Below are positions 1-11,236 of a DNA stretch of 64,000 nucleotides, in pieces. Source of the stretch: Adiantum capillus-veneris (Eukaryota; Streptophyta; Polypodiopsida; Polypodiales; Pteridaceae); contig CM043959.1 of NCBI GenBank assembly GCA_014529385.2, forward strand, positions 9,347,309 to 9,411,308. The letters are read 5' to 3'. The position numbers and the translations under genes are program-made. The notes beneath the pieces are model-generated. The model did no database searches. It saw only the letters and a list, made by a program, of their open reading frames with translations, and had not been told where the DNA came from. Every line of letters begins with the position of its first letter. The stretch's first letter is position 1.

Positions 1-2640
1 ACTTTAAAAGAAATATACGAAGACTACTTCTTGAAAACTCATGCACAAAAACCCTCCATTAAAAGCTTTAGAAGAGAACTCTTCTTCTCTTCATCTAAAC
101 AAAGTAGTGAATTCTATTCTGAATCTATCTGGAACATCTACTGCCCCTACATCAAATGTGCTTGCAAAGCTTTGGATGCAAAAGCTGATTGTGAGAGTAA
201 CATCCTTTGGTTTGATCATGCAATTTGGTTCCTCCTCAACCATCTGGAAGACCTCTTCCCATCACACATAGAGGATCATTTTCTCCATATTATTTGTTCT
301 TGGCTTGGGGATGAGGCTAGGGAAGCTGTGCGAGCCCAGATCGCTTACCTTCACTTTAGGAACTTCATGTACGAGGCTTTGAAAGAGCTAAACTTAGATG
401 CACCAAGTCATTTACTCTCTAATTTAAGTGCTTCTAAGGGCATCAAACATATCATATCCCTTATCAAACCTTCACTAGATGTAAAGGAGTCCCGTAACCT
501 CAAAAGGCCTATGGTAACGAGTTTTGCTTCGCACTCGATCACATCTTTTTATCCCCTTCTTCTACACTAGGGTCCTCTAAAGGACGGAATAAAGCTAGAA
601 GCTATGTCAAAGGCAAGGGGAAGAATCTCTTTATCCAGAAAATTTTTAACTCTTCATTTTATTGCCCTTTCAGATCAATTGAATGCTTCTGGAACGTTGT
701 TTTTATGATAGGAAGAGAATCAAAAGAAGCGAATTATTCATTGCCATTTTGCAAATCATATTCTGGATTTGTTTACTCCAAAAAATTTGATACAATATAC
801 TTCTTTACATGTGTTTAACAACACTGACAAAGTGGATGAACTAACCTTTGGTTGTACCTTTGATCCTCTCTTGAACAACTTTATATATTCCACTGAATTT
901 CTCACTTCAGGCAAACAACCGTCTTGTATGTGCTCTATCTTTGGAAATTTTTGTTCTGACTTCCAAGTTTTTGGAAAACAAGTATGCACTACGAATTTAT
1001 CTCATTTCAATTCTGCGGAAATCAGGGACCTATTGTGTAAAGGCCTGAATCATATCCCACTCCAACCGCTAAATCCACACTTGGCGTTTTCCGGCCTCAT
1101 TACTTACTTTCTTGACTTACATAGTCAAAATACTAAATATGGACAGTCTACAACATGTTTCTAGACTTGCTGATTCTCTATCTGCTCACTTTCAAATGTG
1201 TATTGAGTCAATTCCACCTGCATGGATTAGTCACGAAACAACATGGCTTTCCCCTTGACTATCCTCTCTTATACATAAACTCAAAAAAGATTGGTTTGTG
1301 GTAGGACTTGACAAAGCCCCTCATATACCCACTATTGTCTGTAGACACTGAGCCAGAATAATGGCTCAGTCAAGGCTTAATGGACCGAAACTTTTGCTTT
1401 CTGAGATGGGTCCTGAAGAAACCATTCGGTATCTAGATTCCTCCATGGGATACTTCAAATTAGATACTCAAAATTTGAAACTACGGATACTTTTTTCCAC
1501 TTATAAAAGTCACAAGCATAAGTTCAGGTGGATTTCAAATGCCTCCAACTGTATCATGTTACATGCCACCAATGTGATCACTGCTTGCCTCAATCTTATT
1601 CTTACTGACTTTAATAACATTTGTGAAAAAAAGTTTCTAATGGTGAAGACCTTCACTGGAATTATGATTAATAACTTCTGGCTTGTGAGGAACTCTTCTG
1701 AGGTATTCATTAATCTGCCGCAAAACATTTTTTCAATGTTTTTAGACAGCTGATATCACACAATGTTATGAAAACATATCCCTCTTTCGGCCTTTTGGGC
1801 CGCTCTTTGTTCTACAGCAGATAGGAAAAATGGTTTTTGCAAGGAGGAATGAGATGGGACACCAAACTATCTCACTAGTTAGAAGCCCGAGATGGGTAAA
1901 AGACATGCAAAAAGGACCACCCAACCATTATAATCTCTATAATCTAATGGAGATTATTGAATGGCTCTTTCGGAATTGCTTTGTTATGCTAGGTGAGCAA
2001 TGGTTTCAACAAATCCATGGTATCCCGATGGGCTTGTCATGTTCACTAGTCATGTGCAATCTGTACTTGGCCTTTTTTGAGTATAAATGGATACTTAAAC
2101 ACCTAGAGACAACTGACACTACCATTGATCTTACACAATGTCAACACACTTATAGATATATGGATGATCTACTAAGCTTAAACAATCCCAGCTTTGCACA
2201 ATGCTTACTGCTAATCAATCCTGATTCTCTTAAAATTGAACCAACCTTTTTGGAGTACCTTAATATTGACAACAAAATTGTTGTTACTAAAACGGTTTTC
2301 TTCAATATGGAATTGTCACTCTATTCTCCATTTACAGGGAGGTATATCACTGAGTTATCCTGAAAGCGAGAGACAAGCTACACCTTGGCCTGATTGAATT
2401 TGTCAGGAGAAAGAGTAATTGTCCACGAAAGATAGCTAGAAAAACTTGTCTCGGCATGATATATCTCATTATGTATTCATCCTCTAACTCTTTCATTGCG
2501 TTTCAGGCAATGTGTCATCTTATGAAGAAATAAGTGAATGGGTTCACTATGAGTGAGCTGATTGCCACTATTAGGCATTTTCTTCATAAAAACTGTTGAC
2601 CATTATGCTTGGCTAGAAAAGAGACAGGTATTGAACTTTT
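1..2640 (+). pseudogene. Penelope-like retroelement copy A (3' part, frameshifted)
   Basis: This is the remnant of a Penelope-like retroelement open reading frame that enters from the left window edge. Open pieces lie at 31-570, 769-1164, 1361-1753 and 1830-2363 in different frames. In order I see: an N-terminal region; the PLE-style block LLCKGLNHIPLQPLNP (near 1030-1077); a KAPHIPT block before the reverse transcriptase (RT); HKFRWISNASN; motif A TADITQCYEN (near 1747-1776, with the catalytic Asp); motif B HGIPMGLSCS; and motif C YRYMDDLLSL (near 2152). A tail, NGFTMSELIATIRHFLHKNC, is readable after the last piece. The GIPMG and Y-x-DD motifs with the LLxKGL block are typical of PLE RT rather than LTR or LINE RT. 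I see no GIY-YIG endonuclease downstream. Frameshifts and stops make it non-functional. The first ~92 bases differ from copy B although both read in frame. Confidence 0.72.
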
Positions 2641-2736
2641 AGAACTTATTCACTAATAAAATGGTGGTAGGGGAGGTCTCACCACCTGATGATGACCCTC
2701 CTCACCAAGTGGTATACCTCTCCCTGGGTAAGGGTG

Positions 2737-2738
<2 letters not shown>

Positions 2739-2803
<65 letters not shown>
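2739..2803. repeat. (TC)n microsatellite at the PLE-A 3' end
   Basis: About 32 uninterrupted TC units follow GGTAAGGGTGGG. The same tract sits at the same place behind copy B (13399-13468), so it belongs to the PLE 3' end or arose before the copies separated. Confidence 0.9.
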
Positions 2804-2806
<3 letters not shown>

Positions 2807-3821
2807 AAAGGACATGAGACTCTTCATCCATGGTGATTTCCTGGGGTTTTCTTTCACCCTTGGAAATCATTGAATTCACAAATATCTCTCCTATTTGGAA
2901 TGTATCTTGCTCTCAGATAGCATCCAAGGGTAAGGCCTTTCCCTCTCTCTCTACATCTTGATAGAATCTATCAGGTTTTCTATCCTGAATTATCATTCTG
3001 CTTCTCATAGGATGCTTTCAACCCCAATAATATATATATATATATATATATCTTTTGCTCTTTCTCCCTCTCAATGTATCTGGTTATCCCTCTAAAACAA
3101 TCGGACTCTATATCTAGTGTTGCCATAATATATCATTTGGTTTTACTTTAACCCTTGGCAATCATAGGTTGCATGGTTTTCCCTTTTTACTGATATATTT
3201 TGCTCTCCTTATGCATAGAAAATGCTATCTAATGTTTACCCCAGTAAATGGGTCTTTTGCTTGAACTACCTCATGGCCTGAAGAATGATGTGTTGCCACG
3301 TGGGCATGGGTGCCCAAGCGGTGTGTAAATGGATATTTGGGTGCCTACTGGGCTTTAATTAAATTGCTATTTTTAGGCCATCATTTTGACGTGACAGAGG
3401 TACAGAACGAGCTGGATGCAGGTTTTGTTCACCGTTCGCTCTATTTGGGGGACTCTTGCAAATAGCACCATCGCATATCCTGTGCCTTGGTGGGGAGATA
3501 TTCAAGAGATGCAGATCCTTCTGCTTCGGATCAGGATCCACAGCCAGCTAGTCGTGTGGGGAAAACATCACCTTATAAGGTGAGTTGATGCTCACTTAGC
3601 TTCCATTCGGTTAAAGGGTTTCTATTTCTATTTTCATTCTGTTGTGTACATTGAATCGGGTGTGTGCTTCAACTCTGCAAGCGTTTCTCGTGATGGCTCC
3701 TACCAAGAAGACACCTATCGACACTACAGAGGTACTTATGTGGTCCATTTTGGCATTGGTGAATAACCTCTTTGGTAGGAAAGGATATGGTTACTGGAAT
3801 TTGTTGATTATGTTTTAGTTC
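2804..3821 (+). repeat. Sequence downstream of PLE-A, shared with copy B
   Basis: This 1-kb stretch is closely similar to the DNA behind PLE-B (13469-14104, continuing at 22008-22480). At 3031-3051 it carries (TA)n, where copy B has a (TC)n tract of about 90 bp. The point 3348-3351 (CTGG) is the uninterrupted equivalent of the insertion site of the large gag-only element in copy B. The shared sequence holds one short open frame (3693-3818) and no recognised gene. Confidence 0.75.
3693..3818 (+). CDS. Short ORF kept in both PLE-flank copies (hypothetical)
   Basis: A 41-codon frame begins MAPTKKTPIDTTEVLM. The paralogue at 22352-22459 begins MAPSKKTPVDTTEVLM and stays open for 35 codons before a different end. 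The copies differ mostly by single substitutions, and the frame is open in both up to NNLFGRKGYG. A GTAGGA that could be a splice donor lies inside the NNLFG codons. I do not recognise a family. It could be a 5' exon of the next PLE unit, a host fragment carried along, or chance. Confidence 0.3.
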   Translation: MAPTKKTPIDTTEVLMWSILALVNNLFGRKGYGYWNLLIMF

Positions 3822-4780
3822 GTACGTACTACATATCTTCTAAAATATGACTCACTCTCTCATCCCGTTCTCAATAGAGATAGACAGCAAAAGATAGAGA
3901 AAGAGATCTTTGTATTGATCAATTTCTGCAGAGTTTTGATACAACACAGGAGAAATCGAATATGGGCGCACTTCGTTGTACGGAGCTCGAACCTCCCGAC
4001 CACCCCCGAGCTTCAGTCTGCTTGCATGCAGCGTCTCACTCGCACTCGCAATGGCACTGGCACTCACACTCAGAGAAGAGGAGATCTGTGAATGATCCCC
4101 AAACGCACCACCCGTCGTTCTTTTATCCTTCTTTTCCTCGAAAAGCATACGACTTCTTAAAATAGCCGCTATTTAGGCGTTCCGTCAACTCGATTTTCGC
4201 ACCAAGTATACCTGCGAGAATAAGATAAGAACGTGATCGCAAAGCGATCCGTAAAGATTACATTTTTAAAACGTTTTTTAAAAAAATAGTTGTCTTCAAC
4301 TGAACATAACTCCCAAACGGAGCCAAAACAGCCCAAGTGCGTCTCACACAATCTTGTTGCTGTTGTTGCGCTCTTCGACGGCTATGTGATGCAAAATTTC
4401 CATAGCCTGCTCTCATTTGCTAAAAATCAACCTGCAAAATAGCATTTTCTACAAAAACAGCAAATTTCACTTTTTCCTTGATCTTTGACCCTCAACGAGC
4501 ATCAAAACATCAAAATCTCTAAAAAGTCATAGAACCAAAGTTGTTATTTATAACACACGCTTCAATCGCTTCATACATCACTTTTCCAAAATCACACATT
4601 AACACCTTAAAAAATGACCCAGAAAGTGCCTTCCGGCTCAAAAAAATTTATTGGACAAAAACAATCCACACATCCTTCTACACAGTGGACCAACTTTAAA
4701 ACGGCCAGAACTTCCTAGAAAAACAAAATTTATTGCTTAAACACTTCAAAAATCAAGTCCTGTTACAAAATAATAGAATG
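3822..4780. other. Stretch present in flank A only; no gene recognised
   Basis: Copy B has about 270 unrelated bases here (22470-22740), so one of the two copies was rearranged. I see no intact gene, no clear terminal repeats and no target duplication. Short open frames on both strands (for example 3852-4148 minus) have no recognisable motif. Confidence 0.5.
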
Positions 4781-5213
4781 GCTCCTTGCCGATCCTTGAT
4801 ATGTGGTACTTGGAGTTGTTCTCTGCTGACCTTAGCAGTTGCCGACTGGCCCTATGTCTAAATAGAGGATGTATGTGTTTCAGATGTTCTATTGAATGTT
4901 GGTTATGAGGTAGTGTATGCTATCCGGTTCTAACTTCTTACCGACTAGTTGGTCTTTCTTTCTATGGCTTTGTTACAAAATCTTAAGCTGTTTGTTTCGG
5001 GCTATAGCACGGCTCATTGTATCCATTATGGTGTTTGGATTGAGAAAGAGAGGAATCTTGGGCTATGGAACTGCTCTTCTCTCTTTGTTTGAGGGGTTGG
5101 GATTGATTTACTCTAACTCTTGGCTTTAACTAGTAGTGGTATGTTGGAATGGATGGATTGACCATATTTCTAATCATTGGTTGAACTTTGATGTGATTTT
5201 CTACTGTGTGTGG
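4781..5213 (+). repeat. Second block shared with the copy B flank
   Basis: This block resumes the similarity with 22730-23130 (for example TTAGCAGTTGCCGACTGGCC against TTAGCAGTTGCCAACTGGCC). The similarity stops at CTACTGTGTG, exactly where copy B carries the CACTA terminus (23131). Flank A therefore shows the approximate empty site of that transposon. Confidence 0.7.
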
Positions 5214-5532
5214 TTAGCGGAATAGATAATCGGCTCCTTACTGATGTTTGGTATAAGGGAGGATATGCTATCCTTTGTTGGTCCTGGCTGTTTTATGCCG
5301 ACTGGTTTGGTGGTTATTTCACTGCTGTCGATTCTTGGGGTTTATTTACCTTGACTCTTGGCATTATCTTGTTTTAGTGTTGGAAAGGATGGACTAGCCA
5401 TGTGTCTAATCATTGTTTGGACTTTGATGAGTTGTTCTAATGTGTGTGTTTATTGAAATAAGTTGATCCGGTCCTTGCCAATGTTTGCTATACGGTAGGA
5501 TTTGGTGGTAGGTTCCAAGCCGACCTTTGGGA

Positions 5533-6240
5533 AGGGGTAATGGTTGTTGTCCATTACTGGCCATGGATATTGCGGTTACTCCTCTCTCTATCTCTTTTCT
5601 ATGTCTCTCACTAGCTATTCTATATAGAAAACATATGGATGGTGTGAAGGACTAGGTGCTATCTGGCGGGTTGGCTGGACTGGTTGGCCGAGTGTAAGGC
5701 TTGGTTGGTTGGGTTATCCTCGAATAACTCTTGTGTTGTTGCTGGCTAGGTACAACACTAATAGAATTACTGACTGGTTGGCCGACTATATGGCTTTGTT
5801 GGTTGGTTTACCCTCGACTAACTCTTGTTTTACTGGCCCGTTGGATGCAGCATCAACGTTTGTGCTAAACTGTTGGGTATTCTTATGATGGAAAGGGGTA
5901 ATGAAAGTTGTACATTACTGGACCTGGCTATTGGAGCTAATCCTCTCTCTCTCTCTCTCTTTTATGTCTCTCACTAGCAGAAAACATATGGACTGTGTGA
6001 AGGACTTGGTGCTATCTGGCCGGTTGGCTAGACTGGTTGGCCGATTATATGGCTTGGTTCGTTGGTTTATCCTCGACTGACTCTTGTATTGTTGCTGGCT
6101 AGGTGCAACACTAATAGAATTACTAACTGATTGGTCAATTATATGGTTTGGTTGGTTGGTTTACACTCGACTTACTCTAGTTTTACTGGTTACTTGGTTG
6201 CAGCAATAATGTTTTTGCTAAACTGTTGATTATTATTATG
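5533..6240 (+). repeat. Imperfect tandem duplication, unit about 350 bp
   Basis: Unit 1 (about 5533-5884) and unit 2 (about 5890-6240) share in the same order: a GGGGTAATG start, a TC-rich run, CACTAGC, AGAAAACATATGGA, GTGTGAAGGACT, TTGTTGCTGGCTAGGT, CAACACTAATAGAATTACT and GCTAAACTGTTG. Stops are frequent and I see no coding potential. Confidence 0.7.
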
Positions 6241-7450
6241 TTGGGAATTGAACTAGCAACTACTATAGACACATCTTGAGTAAATCCAAAGGTTTGTTTG
6301 GGATTAGAGACTAAAATAATATGGTTTATACGCCCCCTTGTTCAGTTTGAGAGAACTGGTTGAAGCTTATGTTTGTAAATGCTTACGCTATTTTTTGGAA
6401 GCAGACATACATGGCTTCATGGATAACGTAATTTGACTTGTTAACAGGCTGATAGATATGTGATTTTTATTTGCTGACCATGGTTGGTTTCAGAGAAAAT
6501 GTGACTTTCAGATTACTTACACTCATGAAAATCTACTTTCTAGGGAAACATTTTAATGATAGAAGTTTTTTGGCAACAAGCCAGCTGATCTTGCCGTGAA
6601 TTAATCCTGTAGGAATGAACCCAATTAGCGCTTGAATTCACGGTAGTTTTTTTTTTAAAGAAACGATTGTTATAACAGGAACTCTGTCTTGACTTGTTAA
6701 AACTTCACTTTAAAATTGAAATTTTTGAACTAAAACCTTCAAGTTTTTTTCAAGGAAGTTTCATATATTGTTAGAAACATAAAAAATTATTTCATATGGA
6801 ATACAAAAAATTACTTTTCACTATATTTATTAGCAGCATGATTTTTCTGTTTTGGTACCTCGGTGACATGGATGACAACTGGGTCACCCTAGTTACCTGC
6901 AATTCTGTCGGGAAGGTAACCGAAAGTTTGTTTTCTTACTATGGATGCAAGTAAGAGTGTCCTTTCCTTGGCTGCTATTTGAGAAGATGAAATGCTGTAC
7001 ACTTATATTGTAACATTAATCAGGACCTTCTTTCCCTAATATGGCCTGATACTGAGAGGTTATTTTTTTGGATATTCAGTCAAAAGGAATACATGATTTT
7101 GTGCTTTGGACTGTAGACATTGGTCTTTGTAGTTAGTCTCATGTGTTATGTATATTGTAAATAGATTAAACTCTCTCTCCTTAAGCACATGGGTGCTTTG
7201 GGTCTTAGACCTATGGAACCAGGACCTAGTTTACATAATTTTTTCCTTAGGAGATACGGCTTGAAACTGGATTTTCTAGGGTAGGGGGTATCCACACAAC
7301 CATTATGACCTAGGTCTTGGTTGGTTTTAGGATGGAATACCTACTAGCTCCTCTTTTTAGATTTTACTAATTTTGATGTTTTTCACTTCAGATTATCCCT
7401 GTCTCGGTTGCTCTTGACCTTTCCACCCTTCCCTTCTCCCCGGCATCCCT
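6241..7450. other. No gene recognised
   Basis: AT-rich DNA between the tandem duplication and PLE-B. I found no long frame, terminal repeat or RNA gene. It may be the 5' leader of PLE-B, since it directly precedes the readable frame, but there is no second copy in the window to test this. Confidence 0.4.
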
Positions 7451-8462
7451 ACTGGTGATTAAACTTATTCAGGACCATTTTGGCGGTTTCTCTACTAAAT
7501 CCATTCTCAAAGGTTACAGAAACCCATGACTCTATCATGAATGTGCTAACCTTTATTGATTGGGTTCTTATCCTCGCCAATCTGGTGGCTGAGACGAAAG
7601 AAGGAGTACTTCACCTTCAAACGCTGGCTTCTAACCTTTCTGCTATAGAAATGAGTCACAAATCCGATAAACTTCAGTTCTCTTGGTTAAAGGAGCCAAC
7701 ATGTCTAACTTTATCAGAAAACTTTGTGGCCTTGCTTCTTGTTTTGCCACCACTAAATCTTTTGATCGTGCTAAGGCTCCAAAAGTCCTCTTTTGTAGGG
7801 ATGATGCTGCTATTAAAGCAGTTAAAATCTTTCAGCAAGGACTCAGCTTGTCTAGTGAAACTTCTTTAATGGACATGGTCCCTAAAGTCTCGAAGTGTTT
7901 TCCCTTCTTACCTCCGACACAGATTGATGTCGAAGGAATAGAGCTTCACCATCAGCTTTGGAAGCTGCAAAACAAAGCTTTTGTGCCACCTATCTCGATC
8001 GAGACTTGGGTTTTTCTTGCAACCTTACCTGCCTCCACCAGTGAAGACTGTCGACTGGAGACCCTCAAGGGAGTTCAGTTCTTGGATAAAGGTGATGTCA
8101 TCAAAGCAACCTTTAGTATGCATTTCTTAGATTCAAGGAAATTCCCTATCTTGTTTGGCATTTATGTCAGAACCAAGGGAACTATGAACTTATCTAAACA
8201 AAGCAGTGAATTCTATTGTAAATCTATCTGGAATATCTACAGCCCCTACATCAAATGTGCTTGTAAACCTTTGGATGCAAAATATGATTGCGAGAGTAAC
8301 ATCCTTTGGTTTAATCATGCAATTTGGTTCCTCCTCAACCATCTGGAAGACCTCTTCCCATCACACACAGAGGAGAATTTTCTCCCTATTATTTGTTCTT
8401 GGCTTGGGGATCAGGCTAGGGAAGCTGTGTGAGCCCAGATCGCTTACCTTCACTTTAGGAAC

Positions 8463-8610
8463 TGTTGAGAGAGAGAGAGAGAGAGAGAGCACAGAAATAG
8501 AACCCCAAAGTGTGTAGAATACACACATGAGATGATGTATATATAGAGGGGACCTGTGTGCCATATATAGAGAAGCCATATATTGAGTAGCTTCAAATAT
8601 AAGTTCAACA
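8463..8610 (-). repeat. N1 3' LTR (148 bp)
   Basis: TGTTGAG...TTCAACA, with a short (GA)n near one end. It is nearly identical to 11057-11236 apart from the length of the GA tract. Confidence 0.88.
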
Positions 8611-8625
8611 CCCCCGCTCAAATAA
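8611..8625 (-). promoter_or_regulatory. N1 polypurine tract
   Basis: On the minus strand this reads TTATTTGAGCGGGGG, directly against the LTR start. The copia family tract is TTGTTTGAGTGGGGG. Confidence 0.75.
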
Positions 8626-9317
8626 GGGTCCCTAACTGCGGATGAAAAAACCGTTGAGGGATCAAGGAAAAAACCGACATCTCTATATACACCCATCGTT
8701 ATATTATAAAAATAATTAAATATACAAACGTTCATGAGGAGCAACATCACTCCTTTTACAATATATTAATGAATGTTTTATGAGGAGATACATTACTCCT
8801 ATCCTATCAAATACAATAATGAATAAAAAGGTTCAATAAAGAAGTGTAAAGGCAATCGATTAGCTCCTAATCAGAAGTGTCTCCGTGAATCTGCTATGTA
8901 TCTTGTCATCAATATCGCATCACCAAACATGTCTTCATGTTGTCATCAATATGTCATCACTAAACATGTCTTCATAAATCTTTTATTCTCACCAAGTTTG
9001 TCTTCATGAAATCAATTCTTTGATCAATCCTACATAGATCATAGACTCAAAAAACATAGTCATGAAAATTATTAGTATCGTTAGTGAAATAATGACGTTC
9101 ACAATGCCATAAGTAATGGTTCACGACGCCACTCTTTTGACGACATATATACGCACGACAACATATGGTACATAAAGTATGAACATAAAAAGTACAAGAT
9201 GCATGATACGTGATGCAAATGACATGTGTATATACTACATAAAATGACATTTATCAATGTAGTGATATCAATGAGTATCATCAAAGTATTAACAAAATAT
9301 CATCACTGTATCAATAA

Positions 9318-9910
9318 AGATGAATAAATCATCATGGTATCAACGAAAAGCATCATAGAATAATCATTGTTTCAATGAAACAACATCATGGTATCAACGA
9401 AACAACATCATGATATCACCGAGAATAACCATGGTATCAACAAAAAAACACCATGGTATCATCGAGAATAACCATGGTATCAACAAAACAACATCATGAT
9501 ATCACCAAGAATAATCATTGTATCAAGGAAACAACATCATGGTATCACCGAGAATAACCATGGTATCAACGAAACAACACGTACCATGATATCACCGAAA
9601 ATAACCATGGTATCAACGAAACATCATCATGGTATCAGCGAAAATCACCATGGAATCAATGAAACATCATCATGGCATCACCGAGAATAACCATGGTATC
9701 AATGAAACAGCATCATGGTATCACCGAGAATAACCATGGTATCAACGAAACAACATCATGGTATCACCAAGAATAACCATGGAATCAACGAAATATCATC
9801 GTGGCATCACCGAGAGTAACCATGGTATCAACGAAATATCATCATGGTATCAACAAAAATCACCATGACCAAAGTACTAACAAACCATCATCATGGTACC
9901 ATCAAAATCC
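9318..9910. repeat. Minisatellite in N1, unit about 43 bp
   Basis: Many imperfect units, each made of two ~21-bp halves of the type CCATGGTATCAACGAAACAA and CATCATGGTATCACCGAGAA. The array gives a spurious short ORF rich in H, G, I, N and E (9496-9690). Confidence 0.85.
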
Positions 9911-10199
9911 CTATGATATCAATGAGAGATTATCGATAAAACAATGTAAACTATATCTCTAGAAGAATAATTATACGAGAATCAATAAACGAGTATATCA
10001 TATAACAAAAGATCATGTACCAACAATAGCTCAATAAAATTTGGACGATCATCAACGGCTCGACTGAATCGGAACCATATGTAACTGGCTTCTGCAGCAA
10101 AGTTACGTCAGTAACAAACATATGATTGATAAAGAGAAAATATAATTGAGAAATTTTCAGTTATGAGAAAAATCAAAGGCAAAAAGTATAGTTTTCTTT

Positions 10200-11040
10200 T
10201 CAAACTATTCGCAGTACGAGAACGATAACCCAAAATCGGTGCAGAATTTAGAGAAAGTTTCCTCTACAAAGTTGTACACCACATCGATTCCGATAGCTCA
10301 AGCGAATAGTTTTTTTGCAAAGTTGTAGACCACATCGATTCCAGTGCCTTTGCAGAATATTTTTGCAAAATCGTTCTCAATAAGGAGAAAAATCAAAACC
10401 AAAAAACGAAAGTTTCTTTTCAGACATGTATGCAGTCCGCCAATGATAACTCAAAATCGGTGTAGAATTTGGAAAATTTTTCTTCTGCAAAATCGTTTTC
10501 AATTAGTAGAGAAATCAAAAACAAAAAGCGAAGTTGCTTTTTAGGCATGTACGCAGTCCGCGAACGATAACTCAAAATCGATGCAAAATTTGAAAAAACT
10601 TTCTTCTGCAAAGTTGTAGACCATATCAATTCCGATGCCTCACTCGAGTAGTTTCTACTAAATCATTTTCAATTAGGAAAAAAATCAAAAACAAAAAGCA
10701 AAATTTCTTTTCAAGCATATACGCACTCTGCGAACGATAACTCAAAATCGATGCAGACTTTGAAAAAACTTCGTTCTACAAAGTTGTAGACCACATCGAT
10801 TCCAAAGCCTATCGTAGATAGTTGCTGCAAAATCGTTTTCAACTAGCAGAAAAATCAAAAACAAAAAGAGAAAGTTTCTTTTCAGGTATGTACGCAATCC
10901 GCGAACAATACCTCAAAATCGATGCAATATTTGAAAAATTTTCCTTCTGTAAAAGTTTTAGATCACATCGATTCCAGTGCCTCTGATGGGTAGTTTCTAC
11001 AAATCATTTTCAATCAAAAGAAAAATCGGAAAAAAAAACA
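10200..11040. repeat. Tandem array in N1, unit about 170 bp
   Basis: The phrase CGAACGATAACTCAAAATCG recurs with variation near 10217, 10439, 10559, 10728 and 10899, together with AAAGTTGTAGACCACATCGA and AAAATCAAAAACAAAAAGCG. Spacing is about 170 bp, with one shortened unit. Confidence 0.8.
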
Positions 11041-11044
11041 TACT

Positions 11045-11056
11045 GCTCTGATACCA
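11045..11056 (-). promoter_or_regulatory. N1 primer-binding site (tRNA-iMet type)
   Basis: The minus strand reads TGGTATCAGAGC immediately after the LTR end ...CAACA. This is the usual plant copia primer site, matching the 3' end of initiator Met tRNA. Confidence 0.85.
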
Positions 11057-11057
11057 T

Positions 11058-11116
<59 letters not shown>

Positions 11117-11236
11117 ACAGAAATAGAACCCCGAAGTGTGTAAAATACACACATGAGATGATGTATATATAGAGGGGACCTCTGTGCCATATATAGAGAA
11201 CCCATATACTGAGTAGCTTCACATATAAGCTCAACA
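11057..11236 (-). repeat. N1 5' LTR (180 bp)
   Basis: TGTTGAG...CTCAACA. It carries a longer (GA)n tract than the partner LTR (about 11063-11114), which accounts for the length difference. TATATATA motifs on the element strand may serve as TATA boxes. Confidence 0.88.

Larger units (their letters stand above)
8463..11236 (-). mobile_element. Non-autonomous LTR retrotransposon N1 (copia-derived)
   Basis: A 2,774-bp element lies inside PLE-B. Its direct LTRs start TGTTGAG and end CTCAACA. The flanks GGAAC (8458-8462) and AGAAC (11237-11241) form a 5-bp target duplication with one mismatch, and PLE-A shows the uninterrupted GGAAC at 359-363. On the minus strand the primer site TGGTATCAGAGC follows the 5' LTR, and the polypurine tract TTTGAGCGGGGG precedes the 3' LTR. 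The interior holds only tandem repeats, with no gag or pol. The ~70 bp inside the 3' LTR resemble the corresponding part of Copia-1, so copia proteins probably mobilised it. Confidence 0.88.

Noticed and set aside
9318-9910. Regularly spaced repeats as a CRISPR-like array
   Set aside because: The units are contiguous with no unique spacers, and they lie inside an LTR retrotransposon of a plant.
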